Shown here piece after piece: positions 41,440 through 51,129 of a DNA stretch of 64,000 nucleotides. This DNA comes from Roseovarius sp. 217 (lineage in GTDB: Bacteria; Pseudomonadota; Alphaproteobacteria; Rhodobacterales; Rhodobacteraceae). Every line of letters begins with the position of its first letter. Position 1 is the stretch's first letter. A model generated the notes under the pieces. It was not told the DNA's origin and searched no databases. It saw only the letters and a program-made list of their open reading frames with translations. The position numbers and the translations under genes were made by a program. Where the stretch lies: NCBI RefSeq assembly GCF_000152845.1, contig NZ_CH902584.1, positions 357,239 to 421,238 on the forward strand, in the 5' to 3' direction.

Positions 41440-44175
41440 TCAATCGAAGCTGTAGATGAATTCGCCGTCAACAACGTCGATGGCTACCTTCTCAACCTTG
41501 TTGCCCTCCATCATCCGACGCAGGAATTCGGCCGAGATGTCGGGCAGCATCGTGTTGGTCACGATCGCGTCGATCATCCGCCCGCCACTCTCCAGTTCCT
41601 GACACCGGTTAACGATCTCATCTACCACCGCATCGGAATACTCGAACGGCACACCGTGCGCTGCCGTCACACGCTTCTTGATCCGACCCAGCTGCAGCTT
41701 GGTGATTTCCGCAATCATGTGCGGGCTTAGCGGGTAATACGGGATAGCCACCAAACGCCCCAGCAGCGCCGGCGGAAACACCTTGAGCAACGGCTCGCGC
41801 AGGGCCTTGGCCATGCCTTCGGGTTCTGGCAGCAACTCGGGGTCCGAACACAGATCCATGATCAGCTCAGTGCCCGCGTTAGATGTCAACAAGATCAGCG
41901 TGTTCTTGAAATCAATCACCCGACCCTCGCCGTCCTCCATGACGCCCTTGTCGAATACTTGGAAAAATATCTCATGCACGTCCGGATGTGCCTTTTCCAC
42001 CTCGTCGAGTAGCACCACCGAGTAAGGCTTGCGCCGCACTGCCTCGGTCAGCACACCACCCTCGCCGTACCCAACATAGCCCGGCGGCGCACCCTTCAGC
42101 GACGACACAGTATGCGCCTCCTGATACTCCGACATGTTAATCGTGATCACATTCTGCTCGCCACCGTATAGTACTTCTGCCAGTGCCAACGCAGTTTCCG
42201 TCTTGCCAACGCCGCTGGTGCCCGCCAACAGGAACACGCCGATCGGTTTACTGGGGTTGTCGAGCCCGGCTCGGCTGGTCTGAATACGCTTGGCGATCAT
42301 CTTCATCGCGTGGTCCTGACCGATGACCCGGCGCGCTAGGTGTTGCTCCAGATTCAGTATTGTTTCGATCTCGTCCTTAACCATGCGTCCCACTGGAATG
42401 CCAGTCCAGTCGCCGACGACGTTGGCAACCGCCTGATGGTCCACGATGGGGAGGATCAGGGGGCTATCGCCCTGCTGCTCCACCAACTCGGCGTTCTTTG
42501 CCCTGAGCAGCGCCATCAACTCGGCGCGCTCAACGTCGCTCATCAGCGCAAGGCCCGCCTCCACCGACGCGGCCTCTGTCACGGCCAAACCCTGTGGCGG
42601 TTCGGCCTCATCCACCGGATGACCCGCGCCCCGTAGCTGCGCGCGCAGGCCAATTATCTCGGCAACCAAGGCCTTCTCGGCGTCCCAGTTCGCATTCAAT
42701 CCAGCCAGCCTAACCTCTTCCTCATTCTTGGCTTCGGTCACCGCAGCGCGGCGCTCATCCACATCGAAACCGGCGCTTTCATCGCGCCCGATGATGTCAA
42801 GCTCCGTGCTGAAGGCTTCGATCCTGCGTCGACTGTCATCGACCTGCGCGGGCACCGCGTGCTGACTGACAGCGACCCGCGCACAGGCGGTATCTAGCAG
42901 GCTGACCGACTTGTCCGGCAATTGTCGCGCTGGAATATATCGCGCAGACAAAGTCACTGCGGCCTCGATTCCCTCGTCCAGCACTTGGACTCTATGATGC
43001 TTCTCCAACATCCCGGTGATGCCGCGCATCATCATGATCGCCTTGGGGATACTCGGCTCTTGTACGTGAACGACCTGAAATCGGCGGGTCAGCGCAGGGT
43101 CTTTTTCAATGTATTTCTTGTACTCGGCCCATGTCGTCGCACCTATGGTCCGCAGCGTACCGCGCGCGAGCGCTGGCTTAAGCAGGTTCGCAGCATCACC
43201 GGTTCCGGCAGCCCCGCCCGCACCTACCAACGTATGTGTCTCGTCCACGAACATCACGATCGGTGTGGGTGAACCCTGCACCTCGTCGATCACTTGCCGC
43301 AATCGGTTCTCAAATTCGCCTTTCATGCTGGCACCCGCCTGCAACAGGCCGACATCCAACATCAAAAGCCGTACGTCTTTCAGCGCCGGGGGTACATCGC
43401 CCCGCGCGATACGTAATGCGAAACCCTCGACCACAGCGGTTTTGCCTACGCCCGCCTCGCCGGTGAGGATCGGGTTGTTCTGCCGCCGCCGCATCAAAAC
43501 GTCGACGATCTGCCTAATCTCCTCATCCCGACCAACGATCGGATCAATTTCGCCGTTGCGCGCCTGTTTGGTTAGGTCAGTGCAGAACTGATCCAACGCC
43601 TCTTGCTTGCCCATCTGCGACGGTGCCATGGCTCCCGATGCCTCGCCCGGTTCGGCCCCTCCGCCCGTCACCGATCCATCCTGTGGGCGCATCCGATCCT
43701 CGGGCGAGCCATCGGTTATCTTGTGAAAGTGCTCTGCCAGATCGTTTGACTTCACCCCGGCCAGCGTCGGCGAAATGCTGACGAGGGTATTGCGCAGGTT
43801 CGGTGTTTCAAGCATTCCGAGCAGGATATGCCCGGTCCGTACTTGGTTCGAGGAATAAAGGAGAGACCCCCAGACCCAGGCCCGTTCCATCGCATCCTCC
43901 AGATGCGACGACAGATCCGACACCGAACTCGCCCCGCGCGGCAGGTTGTCCAGCGCCCTCGTGATCTCAGTGGCGATCTTGCCCATGTCCAGATTGAAAT
44001 GGTCGATAATCCGGTGCAGGTCGCTATCCTGGTTGTTCAGGATCTGGTGGATCCAGTGCACGATCTCGACATAGGGGTTGCCGCGCATCTTGCAGAACAC
44101 CGTCGCCCCTTCGATGGCCTTGTAACCAAGGCTGTTCAGCTTGCCAAATAGCGCAACGCGGCTGATTTCCGTCAT
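41440..44175 (-). CDS. clpV: T6SS sheath-disassembly ATPase ClpV (TssH)
   Basis: ClpV is the AAA+ hexamer that disassembles contracted sheath. The 911-aa protein has an N-domain, a first AAA module with Walker A GEAGVGKTA (near 238) and MFVDETHTLVGAGGAAG, a coiled-coil middle domain, and a second AAA module with Walker A GTSGVGKTE (near 651) and VVLLDEVEKAHPDV. The GAGGAAGTGDAANLLKPALARG stretch is typical of ClpV rather than ClpB. It lies directly after tssG and before the unusual cassette of helical proteins and sodium channel. Confidence 0.96.
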   Translation of the reverse strand: MTEISRVALFGKLNSLGYKAIEGATVFCKMRGNPYVEIVHWIHQILNNQDSDLHRIIDHFNLDMGKIATEITRALDNLPRGASSVSDLSSHLEDAMERAWVWGSLLYSSNQVRTGHILLGMLETPNLRNTLVSISPTLAGVKSNDLAEHFHKITDGSPEDRMRPQDGSVTGGGAEPGEASGAMAPSQMGKQEALDQFCTDLTKQARNGEIDPIVGRDEEIRQIVDVLMRRRQNNPILTGEAGVGKTAVVEGFALRIARGDVPPALKDVRLLMLDVGLLQAGASMKGEFENRLRQVIDEVQGSPTPIVMFVDETHTLVGAGGAAGTGDAANLLKPALARGTLRTIGATTWAEYKKYIEKDPALTRRFQVVHVQEPSIPKAIMMMRGITGMLEKHHRVQVLDEGIEAAVTLSARYIPARQLPDKSVSLLDTACARVAVSQHAVPAQVDDSRRRIEAFSTELDIIGRDESAGFDVDERRAAVTEAKNEEEVRLAGLNANWDAEKALVAEIIGLRAQLRGAGHPVDEAEPPQGLAVTEAASVEAGLALMSDVERAELMALLRAKNAELVEQQGDSPLILPIVDHQAVANVVGDWTGIPVGRMVKDEIETILNLEQHLARRVIGQDHAMKMIAKRIQTSRAGLDNPSKPIGVFLLAGTSGVGKTETALALAEVLYGGEQNVITINMSEYQEAHTVSSLKGAPPGYVGYGEGGVLTEAVRRKPYSVVLLDEVEKAHPDVHEIFFQVFDKGVMEDGEGRVIDFKNTLILLTSNAGTELIMDLCSDPELLPEPEGMAKALREPLLKVFPPALLGRLVAIPYYPLSPHMIAEITKLQLGRIKKRVTAAHGVPFEYSDAVVDEIVNRCQELESGGRMIDAIVTNTMLPDISAEFLRRMMEGNKVEKVAIDVVDGEFIYSFD

Positions 44176-44176
44176 T

Positions 44177-45223
44177 TCATGTCCTTCCTGTCATTGTCGC
44201 CAGATGTATCTGGGCGTTCGGCTCCAGAAACAGGTTATCGGCATCTTTCTTGATCTTGTTCTCTCCGATCCAGCTGGTCTGACCCAGCCGCACCGTCTCG
44301 CCCAGCTTGGCGCGCGGTATTTCGTCGGCGCACAGCACCAAGTTCACATCCCAGTCCATCGCATCACCCGCGTAATTGCGCACGATGGCGCGCAGCCGTG
44401 GCAGAGACTCGCCGCCCGGCAGCAAGCGGATGTAATCGGACAGACTCAGTGGCCCCAGCCGCAGCCGGAACTTAGCCGAACGTGTCCAGACCCGCTCTCC
44501 AATCGAGGTTGTGCGCCCCAGCGCCGCTGGCACTCCCATTCGCCAGCGGTCATCTGGCTCCAGATACAGCCAGCAGCCGACAAATTCCTGCACCTGGACC
44601 TTCGTGCCAAAGAAGGCCTCGACGATGGACCGCAGACCCTCGGCGTTCTTCGGCCCTTGCGCGAGCAGCCCGGTAAAATGACGCTTGGCCAGATCTGGCA
44701 GGTCGTCCGATTTGCGTAAATGGGTCCCGTGATAGCCCGCTATGGCCGCGATCTTTCGTTCAATCCCGTCGTTGTTGCCGCGGTCGAAGCTCGGCGCGGG
44801 TTGTCCGGAACGCCAGGCACGGTAAAGCAATGTCATCAGCCGATGAGTCAGGATGTTCGCAAATTCCACGAAGGTCGGATCTCGGTGATGGCGCAACCGG
44901 GCGCGGGCATGTTCCGTCAGGTGCAGCGGTAGCGGCCCTTGCGGGCCGAACAGGCCGAAGAAGCGGTTGGTCAAACGCCCCGGCTTGCCGCCACGGGGCG
45001 GCGTGAACCCGGCCACAGTCGAAGGCGGAAACGACAGCTCAGCCTCTTGACCAAAACGCACCTTGTCCTCACGCGGGCGGCGCGCCTCCCCGAACCGGGG
45101 CGCGTCCGGAAACGCCGCTTCCAGTATCCGGAAAGCATGGAATATATGATGTTTTTCAGGGTCCTGACTCAGCCGCTCCAGATGCGTCAGAGGATCCGTC
45201 CCAGACCTGTCCGGGGGCGCCAT
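44177..45223 (-). CDS. tssG: T6SS baseplate protein TssG
   Basis: TssG forms the baseplate wedge with TssF and TssE. The 348-aa protein contains HIFHAFRILEAAFPDAPRFGEAR, then VRFGQEAELSFPPSTVAGF and GLFGPQGPLPLHLTEHARARL, the family hallmarks. The chosen ATG (45223) has a good ribosome-binding site (GGAGAG) and overlaps the tssF coding end by 37 bp, as is common for this pair. Only 1 bp separates it from clpV. Confidence 0.95.
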   Translation of the reverse strand: MAPPDRSGTDPLTHLERLSQDPEKHHIFHAFRILEAAFPDAPRFGEARRPREDKVRFGQEAELSFPPSTVAGFTPPRGGKPGRLTNRFFGLFGPQGPLPLHLTEHARARLRHHRDPTFVEFANILTHRLMTLLYRAWRSGQPAPSFDRGNNDGIERKIAAIAGYHGTHLRKSDDLPDLAKRHFTGLLAQGPKNAEGLRSIVEAFFGTKVQVQEFVGCWLYLEPDDRWRMGVPAALGRTTSIGERVWTRSAKFRLRLGPLSLSDYIRLLPGGESLPRLRAIVRNYAGDAMDWDVNLVLCADEIPRAKLGETVRLGQTSWIGENKIKKDADNLFLEPNAQIHLATMTGRT

Positions 45224-47064
45224 CGGGTAATCTCTCCGCGCTGCTGGGTGACAAGCACCGTTTCTGTGAAACTGTTGATAGATACATATTTACGAAAAAA
45301 CCGCTCAAGCACGGCACCCAACAAATAGACGCTGGTGCCTTCAAAAAAACTTTCGTCGAAGGTGATGGAAATCTCCAAACCGCGCACTGCCGTAGACAGT
45401 ACCTCGTCCGACATGCGCCGCACGATGGGCCGAGTCGACACGCCAGTCAGCCCTTCAAGTTGCTTTTCAAGGACTTTGTTGCCCGACGGCGCGTATATTC
45501 CAATCAACTCACGCAGCGCCGCACCGCCGTCGTCCTTGCCGGTTTCGGCGATAGACAAGTAGTTGAGGCTGAGATGCGAAATCAGACGCCACGCCGTGTC
45601 CCCTTGGGCCAGCGTCGGGCGCGGGCGCGTTGGGCTGACCGGCGTGGTGACATGCGCCACCGGTCCACCTTCGGGCAGGTGGAAAACGTCCTTTGATCCG
45701 GTTGGCAACAATAACGGTAGGTCGCGGTTCGTGACCATCGCCTGAACCGCCAGTTGATCCAGGCTGGCCGAAAACGGGGCCTGCGCGCTGTCCACAAGAG
45801 AAAGATACAGCTCGGACCCCAGATAGGATGTCCGCACTCCCTTGAGCCGCTCACGTTCTGCACGTTGCCGCATCTTGCGTGACTGTGTGTAATAGGCCGT
45901 GTGCCGCTCTCCAGCGGCGGTCAGGTCGTCAGCAGAATAGAATGGGCGAAACGGGACGTCCTGATCTCCCTCCCCCGAAATCCCGGCCACGCTCTCAATC
46001 GAGAATATCTCGAAATCGAGCGGCGCGGTACGATCAGCGACAACATGGTGATCAACGTCGGCTCCCGATACATGTACCCTGTCGCAGCGCTTGTGGAACA
46101 GGTTGATTGCCGGCGTCGCATGCAGCGTGAAGGCCTCGGGCGTAACGCCGGACGCGATGTCCGGCGCGCCATCTCGCAAAAGGATATAGATATCAACTTC
46201 GTGCCCCTTGGCGCGACCGATGGCCATGCTCAGCCCCTGCAATTCCACAAAATGGAACCGCTCCGGCATTGCAAAATACTCCTGCAACAGGCGGTAGCCG
46301 TCGAATGACCGCTGCGGCGTAGGCAACAGCGCCTCTTCGGGTTCGTAGCCGCGCGGCACCACGCGACCGTTCGGCAGTTCCGCGATCCAATCGTTCCGCC
46401 GGTCGGTGGACCGGCCCACCATTCCCGTTACCTGCGTGCCGAGAAGCTCGTGCAGTTCCCAGTTCTTGCCCTCTTGTCCGTTTAGGAACAGAACCAAATT
46501 GTCCAGCGACAGATCGGCAATCGGCAGCTTGCCGAACCTGCTTAACCGCAGCCGTATTCCCGCCCGCGCCTCGGTGTCGCGCGATATGCCTGCCGCTGCA
46601 AGCTCCCCGCGACCGTCGATATATTCAGCTTGCGTGATTGTGATCGGCCACAGCGTCACGTCGCTGGAGCTGCGAAAGACGCAGGGCGTGTGGTCATCCT
46701 CACCAAGCGTGCTGCGCATGACGGAATGGCGCGGAATCAAATAACCATCGGCAAGTGCGGCGTTCTGCATGTCGGGCTCGAATGCGGCTACCATCATCGA
46801 GGGTAACGGCGCCAAGTAATGCGGATAGATGATTTCCAACAGATGCGACGTCAGCATTGGATATTGCAGCTCCAGCTCAAGCTGGACACGCGCAGACAAG
46901 AATGCAACGCCCTCAAGCAACCGTTCCACGTAGGGATCGACAACTTCGACACCGTCCATACCCAGCCTAGCCGCGATCTTGGGGAAAGCTTCTGCGAACT
47001 CGGCGCCCATATCGCGCATGAAGGCCAGTTCACCTTCGTAATGTTTCAACAGGCGTGTATCCAT
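45187..47064 (-). CDS. tssF: T6SS baseplate protein TssF
   Basis: TssF is the main wedge protein of the T6SS baseplate. The 625-aa product starts MDTRLLKHYEGELAFMRDMG, continues with EFAEAFPKIAARLGM and PYVERLLEGVAFLSARVQLELE, and has the C-terminal TYVSINSFTETVL-like segment (KYVSINSFTETVLVTQQRG). Length is normal. It follows tssE after 6 bp and overlaps tssG. No anomaly seen. Confidence 0.96.
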   Translation of the reverse strand: MDTRLLKHYEGELAFMRDMGAEFAEAFPKIAARLGMDGVEVVDPYVERLLEGVAFLSARVQLELELQYPMLTSHLLEIIYPHYLAPLPSMMVAAFEPDMQNAALADGYLIPRHSVMRSTLGEDDHTPCVFRSSSDVTLWPITITQAEYIDGRGELAAAGISRDTEARAGIRLRLSRFGKLPIADLSLDNLVLFLNGQEGKNWELHELLGTQVTGMVGRSTDRRNDWIAELPNGRVVPRGYEPEEALLPTPQRSFDGYRLLQEYFAMPERFHFVELQGLSMAIGRAKGHEVDIYILLRDGAPDIASGVTPEAFTLHATPAINLFHKRCDRVHVSGADVDHHVVADRTAPLDFEIFSIESVAGISGEGDQDVPFRPFYSADDLTAAGERHTAYYTQSRKMRQRAERERLKGVRTSYLGSELYLSLVDSAQAPFSASLDQLAVQAMVTNRDLPLLLPTGSKDVFHLPEGGPVAHVTTPVSPTRPRPTLAQGDTAWRLISHLSLNYLSIAETGKDDGGAALRELIGIYAPSGNKVLEKQLEGLTGVSTRPIVRRMSDEVLSTAVRGLEISITFDESFFEGTSVYLLGAVLERFFRKYVSINSFTETVLVTQQRGEITRWRPRTGLGRIL

Positions 47065-47070
47065 GGGAGG

Positions 47071-47568
47071 TCAGACGATCCTTTCCAGCTCAAGCTCTCC
47101 AGTCGTCACATCAACCTGGCTGCGCAGGTAAAGCTCCATTGGCATAGGTTGAGCCCACATGTCGGCGCGTATATCGAATGTCACGATGCTGCCGCCGCTT
47201 TCTTGGCCGACACGCAGCGCAACCGCGACAGAATCGGGATGTATTCGGGTCTCGAAGGTCCGTATTGCGCCGACGATGGATTTGCGGATCAACTCTGCAC
47301 GCTCGGCAGTGGAATAATCACCAGCCACTTCCCGGATACCGAAATTCAGCACCGACCGGGCCACGTTGGGATATTTGTCCACGTCGATCATGGTGCTGTT
47401 GTCCGAAGTATTCAGCAGCCAAGCTAAATCGCGCTGAATGATCTCGCGCAACTTGCGCAGGTCAATCACTCGATCCTCGCGCCGCTCGGTCTTTTCCGAC
47501 GGTCCCTGATCGGTCAGCCGGTCCAGAAGCGACGGTTGCAGCCGTTCGGATATCGTCCGGTCAGACAT
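47071..47568 (-). CDS. tssE: T6SS baseplate gp25-like protein TssE
   Basis: TssE is the gp25-like baseplate protein that starts sheath polymerisation. The start at 47568 (ATG) gives 165 aa with MSDRTISERLQPSLLDRL at the N-terminus; a longer frame starts with GTG inside tagJ and is less likely. The gp25 core shows LRKLREIIQRDLAWLLNT, YPNVARSVLNFGI and TFDIRADMWAQPMP. It overlaps the end of tagJ by 8 bp and is followed by tssF. Confidence 0.95.
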   Translation of the reverse strand: MSDRTISERLQPSLLDRLTDQGPSEKTERREDRVIDLRKLREIIQRDLAWLLNTSDNSTMIDVDKYPNVARSVLNFGIREVAGDYSTAERAELIRKSIVGAIRTFETRIHPDSVAVALRVGQESGGSIVTFDIRADMWAQPMPMELYLRSQVDVTTGELELERIV

Positions 47569-48379
47569 CCGCGAGTTCCCCGGCACCGCTGACCGCGTCC
47601 ATCTCGAGCAGACGTAGATCCATCAACGCAGTGTCTCCTAGATCCGTGGTTAACAACCGCTGGCCAAGTCCCGCAAAGGTGTCGTGACCGAGATCGACCC
47701 ATTCCGTTGCCCGCGCTAGTTTTATAGCTGCTCCGTCGGCGGCAACGGTCCCGGCATAGCGGGTCGGAATCAGGGCGACGAATTCTCCTCCGTTGGTCAA
47801 GGTGATCGTACAGGGCGTCCAGACCACATCGCGCAAATCTGCAGGGTCTTCGAATTCAGCCTTGGAGATCGATGTGAACGGCATCCAGTAATATTTACCG
47901 TTCACGATGATCTCCAGTAGTGGGCCAAGCCGCATGTCGGCATCCGCGATCCACGCGAACGACTGCCCATCGACCTTACCTGACACCGTCGGCGCGGCGT
48001 CGAATGCGCGCGCCCGGATCTCGGCAGCCTTGCCCGTGTTGCCTGCGGCATTTGCTTTCAACGCTTCGACGATCAGTGCCGTCCATTCCTGCGGTTCGCC
48101 GAAAATTAGCGGCGCCTTCTCGCCCTCAAACACCTTCTCGCGGTACACTTCGCAAATGATGGCTTCGCGGTAAGTTTGCGCCATAGGTGTAGCGGTCGGA
48201 TCCAGTTCAGCCGAGATTTTGAGCTGCGCAATCGCGCGCTTCCAGTCACCGCGCACACAAAGAAGCTGAAAAAGGAAAATGCGCAGCGCTGGGTTCGCTG
48301 CATCCCCGCGCACAGCTTCTTGCAACGCGACAAGCGCTCCATCCAGATCACCGGCTTCTAACAGATCCTCGGCTATCAT
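47561..48379 (-). CDS. tagJ: T6SS accessory protein TagJ (ImpE family)
   Basis: TagJ/ImpE proteins bind the sheath protein TssB and assist ClpV-dependent recycling in some T6SSs. The start at 48379 (ribosome-binding site AGGGAG) gives 272 aa beginning MIAEDLLEAGDLDGALVALQ, with TPR-like helices (ALRIFLFQLLCVRGDWKRAIAQL) and the ImpE part DADMRLGPLLEIIVNGKYYW and PTRYAGTV. The gene lies between hcp and tssE, behind a strong hairpin that may reduce its expression relative to hcp. Confidence 0.94.
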   Translation of the reverse strand: MIAEDLLEAGDLDGALVALQEAVRGDAANPALRIFLFQLLCVRGDWKRAIAQLKISAELDPTATPMAQTYREAIICEVYREKVFEGEKAPLIFGEPQEWTALIVEALKANAAGNTGKAAEIRARAFDAAPTVSGKVDGQSFAWIADADMRLGPLLEIIVNGKYYWMPFTSISKAEFEDPADLRDVVWTPCTITLTNGGEFVALIPTRYAGTVAADGAAIKLARATEWVDLGHDTFAGLGQRLLTTDLGDTALMDLRLLEMDAVSGAGELADV

Positions 48380-48403
48380 CGCGTTCTCCCTGGAAAATAA
48401 CCT

Positions 48404-48439
48404 CGTAAAGGCTGGCTCGATTGCGGGCCAGCCTTTACG
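48404..48439 (-). terminator. Strong hairpin after hcp (attenuator or partial terminator)
   Basis: A perfect 13-bp inverted repeat (CGTAAAGGCTGGC and GCCAGCCTTTACG) with a 10-nt loop lies between the hcp stop and the tagJ start. On the minus strand it is followed by AGGTTATTTTCC, only a loose T-rich tract. It probably acts as a partial terminator or a 3-prime stabiliser that allows high Hcp output while lowering downstream expression. Confidence 0.6.
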
Positions 48440-48460
48440 CATTTCTGCAAGGCACAAGGG

Positions 48461-48982
48461 TCACACGGTAAGCTCGGCCTTGTTCTTGACGCGGCTCCAC
48501 ATCGCATCGCTGTGCTTTTTCATCGTACCTTTGACGTCCTGCTGGCTGTATTCGACTTTCATCGCGCCATATTGCATGACCAGGGTCTCTTCACAGATGT
48601 CGTCGCCGTCCGAACCCGACCAGCTAATGTCCTGGATCATGACAAGTTTGAAGTCGAACTTCAGGAAGGTCGCGCCAGATTTACCAGCAGTGCCACCCGA
48701 GCGGCGCAGCACGATGTGAACGTCCTGAATGTGGCCACCTTCACAAAGGCGAGTAAACAAGCCGCAGGACGCCGTGTCTGTCTTCTTTGTGACAGTCAAT
48801 TCCTTGAACGTGGCCTTGCCAGCCCCACCACCGGACGAAATCGACCCAATGTTGATGTTGTTCTCGGCCCCGATTTCGAAACTTAGGATTTCAAAGGCCT
48901 TTTCTTTGGCCATATCATCATCTTGAGTTTCACCTTGGAGCTTGGATTCACCGGGCATGTACATAAATGCGTCGAATGACAT
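48461..48982 (-). CDS. hcp: T6SS inner-tube protein Hcp (TssD)
   Basis: Hcp forms the hexameric rings of the ejected tube. The 173-aa protein has FDAFMYMPGESKLQGETQDD, KAFEILSFEIGAENN and FKELTVTKKTDTASCGLF, fitting the imp-type Hcp of alphaproteobacteria. There is no C-terminal toxin extension. A Shine-Dalgarno GAGGAA precedes the ATG, and a strong hairpin follows the gene, consistent with high expression. It sits between tssC and tagJ in the canonical order. Confidence 0.96.
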   Translation of the reverse strand: MSFDAFMYMPGESKLQGETQDDDMAKEKAFEILSFEIGAENNINIGSISSGGGAGKATFKELTVTKKTDTASCGLFTRLCEGGHIQDVHIVLRRSGGTAGKSGATFLKFDFKLVMIQDISWSGSDGDDICEETLVMQYGAMKVEYSQQDVKGTMKKHSDAMWSRVKNKAELTV

Positions 48983-49046
48983 TTTTGTTTTTCCTCATTG
49001 TTGATGCTTCTAAGAAATTAGATTGCCGAGAGAAGCAGTGATAACG

Positions 49047-50540
49047 TCAGGCCTTTTCGCTCGGCAGCTTCGAAACCAATCGAAGGGAAACAGACAGGCC
49101 CTCCAACTGATAGTGCGGTCGAAGAAAGAACTTCGACGTATAGTACCCCGGGTTACCCTCCACTTCCTCAATCACTACTTCTGCCGCAGCAAGGGGGTGC
49201 TGCGCCTTTACGGATTCGGGTGAGCTTTCCGGATTGAAATCAACATACTGGTTAATCCATTTCTGCAGCCATTCCTGCATATCGTCGCGACTTTTGTAGC
49301 TGCCCACCTTGTCCCGCACGATGCATTTGAGGTAATGGGCAAAGCGGCAAGTGGCGAACAAATACGGCAGCCTCGCAGCTAGGTTTGCGTTGGCCGTCGC
49401 GTCGTCGTCGTCATATTCTGCTGGCTTGTGCAGCGACTGCGCCCCGATAAAGGCCGCAAGGTCAGAATTCTTGCGGTGGATCAGGGGCATCATGCCGTTT
49501 TTGGCAAGCTCGCCCTCGCGCCGATCCGAGATTGCGATTTCAGTCGGACATTTCTGATCCACACCGCCATCATCAGTCGGAAAGGTATGCGAAGGCAGAT
49601 TGGTCAGCGCACCGCCACTTTCGATGCCTCGGATACGGCTGCACCATCCGTATTCCTTGAACGAACGGTTGATGTTGACCGCCATGCCATAGGCAGCGTT
49701 GACCCAACCGTATTTGGTGCTGTCAGACCCGTCCGTGTCCTCCTCGAAGGCGAAATCCTCGACGGGGTCAGTTTTTGCACCATATGGCAGTCTGCCCAAG
49801 AAACGCGGCATAGCGAGACCAACATACTTGGAATCCTCGCTTTCGCGCAGGGATCGCCAAGACGCATATTCTGGCGTCTGGAAGATCTTGGTCAGGTCGC
49901 GCGGATTGGCCAACTCTGACCAGCTATCCATCTGGAAGAGTGTTGGATTGGCACCGGTGATCAGCGGCGCATGCGCGGCAGCGGCGATCTTGGACATCTC
50001 GCCGAGCAGCTCCACGTCGGGCGGGCTGTGGTCGAAATGGTAATCTGCCACCAGCGCGCCGAAAGGCTCGCCGCCGAACTGGCCGAATTCCTCTTCGTAA
50101 ACCTTCTTGAAGATCGGCGACTGGTCCCATGCGGTGCCCTTGAACTTGCGCAGGGTCTTGTGCATGTCCTTCTTCGAGATGTTCATCACCCGGATCTTTA
50201 GCATCTCGTCGGTCTCGGTGTTGTTGACGAGATAATGGAGGCCGCGCCAGGCGCTTTCAAGTTGCTGAAAATCGGCGTGGTGCAGGATCAGGTTGACCTG
50301 TTCGGTCAATTTCTTGTCAATCTGCGCGACGATGCTTTCAATGGTTCGCAGCGCGTCGTCCGAAACCAAGCTAGTGTTGGCCAACGCCTGTTCCGCAAGG
50401 GTCTTGACCGCTTGTTCGACCGCCGTCTTTGCTTGATCGGACTTGGGGCGGAACTCCTTTTTCAGCAAATTCTCGAAATCGGACGAACCAAAAGCCGTAG
50501 ATTTGGCGCCGCCTGCTGCTTCTGTTTCTGTCTCGGCCAT
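49047..50540 (-). CDS. tssC: T6SS sheath large subunit TssC
   Basis: TssC (VipB) forms the contractile sheath with TssB. The 497-aa protein is complete: it contains LHHADFQQLESAWRGLHYLV, FGALVADYHFDHSP, MPRFLGRLPYGAKTDPVEDF, HYLKCIVRDKVGSYKSRDDM and the C-terminal YYTSKFFLRPHYQLEGLSVS. A strong ribosome-binding site (AGGAG) precedes the start, 3 bp after tssB. This intact copy is the working sheath subunit, in contrast to the shortened TssC-like part in the 1236-aa fusion. Confidence 0.97.
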   Translation of the reverse strand: MAETETEAAGGAKSTAFGSSDFENLLKKEFRPKSDQAKTAVEQAVKTLAEQALANTSLVSDDALRTIESIVAQIDKKLTEQVNLILHHADFQQLESAWRGLHYLVNNTETDEMLKIRVMNISKKDMHKTLRKFKGTAWDQSPIFKKVYEEEFGQFGGEPFGALVADYHFDHSPPDVELLGEMSKIAAAAHAPLITGANPTLFQMDSWSELANPRDLTKIFQTPEYASWRSLRESEDSKYVGLAMPRFLGRLPYGAKTDPVEDFAFEEDTDGSDSTKYGWVNAAYGMAVNINRSFKEYGWCSRIRGIESGGALTNLPSHTFPTDDGGVDQKCPTEIAISDRREGELAKNGMMPLIHRKNSDLAAFIGAQSLHKPAEYDDDDATANANLAARLPYLFATCRFAHYLKCIVRDKVGSYKSRDDMQEWLQKWINQYVDFNPESSPESVKAQHPLAAAEVVIEEVEGNPGYYTSKFFLRPHYQLEGLSVSLRLVSKLPSEKA

Positions 50541-50543
50541 CTG

Positions 50544-51059
50544 TTACTCCTGGTCCGTGCTGTCGGTTTTGGGGGCTGGCTGAGCGGCAAGTGTCTTGAG
50601 CAGAGCCGGATCCTGCATGATCTTTGCGATCAGGTCCTCGGCACCGGACTTGCCGTCCATATAGGTCATAAGGTTACTCAGCTGCATGCGAGCATCCAGC
50701 AATTCTTTTAGGGGTTCGACCTTGGCAGCAATTGCCGCAGGGCTGAAATCGTTCATGCTGTCAAAGGTGATATCGACCGCCATGTTTCCTTCACCAGTCA
50801 GCGTGTTGGGCACCGTGAACGCCGCACGCGGCGCCATGGACTTCATCCGGTCGTCGAAATTATCGACGTCGATCTCAAGGAACTTCCGGTCAGCCACAAC
50901 AGGCTGCGCGACCTCGGACTTGCCGGCCAGATCGGACATTACGCCCATAACAAAAGGCAGCTGCACCTTCTTCTCGGAACCGTAAAGCTCCACATCATAT
51001 TCGATCTGCACGCGAGGCGCGCGGTTGCGGGCTATGAACTTCTGTGAACTTCCGGCCAT
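50544..51059 (-). CDS. tssB: T6SS sheath small subunit TssB
   Basis: TssB (VipA) pairs with TssC in the sheath. The ATG at 51059, with ribosome-binding site AAGGAGA, gives 171 aa; a TTG six codons upstream is unlikely. Family patterns are QKFIARNRAPRVQIEYDVEL, FVMGVMSDLAG and VDNFDDRMKSMAPR. The N-terminal 150 residues are closely similar to the first part of the fusion at 34450-38160, pointing to a gene duplication. It lies 3 bp before tssC and 70 bp after tssA. Confidence 0.97.
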   Translation of the reverse strand: MAGSSQKFIARNRAPRVQIEYDVELYGSEKKVQLPFVMGVMSDLAGKSEVAQPVVADRKFLEIDVDNFDDRMKSMAPRAAFTVPNTLTGEGNMAVDITFDSMNDFSPAAIAAKVEPLKELLDARMQLSNLMTYMDGKSGAEDLIAKIMQDPALLKTLAAQPAPKTDSTDQE

Positions 51060-51129
51060 CGCCTTTGTCTCCTTCAAATCTCGTTATGGTTGGACTGTAT
51101 CGCCTTGGAATTGTAGCGTCATCAAATCA

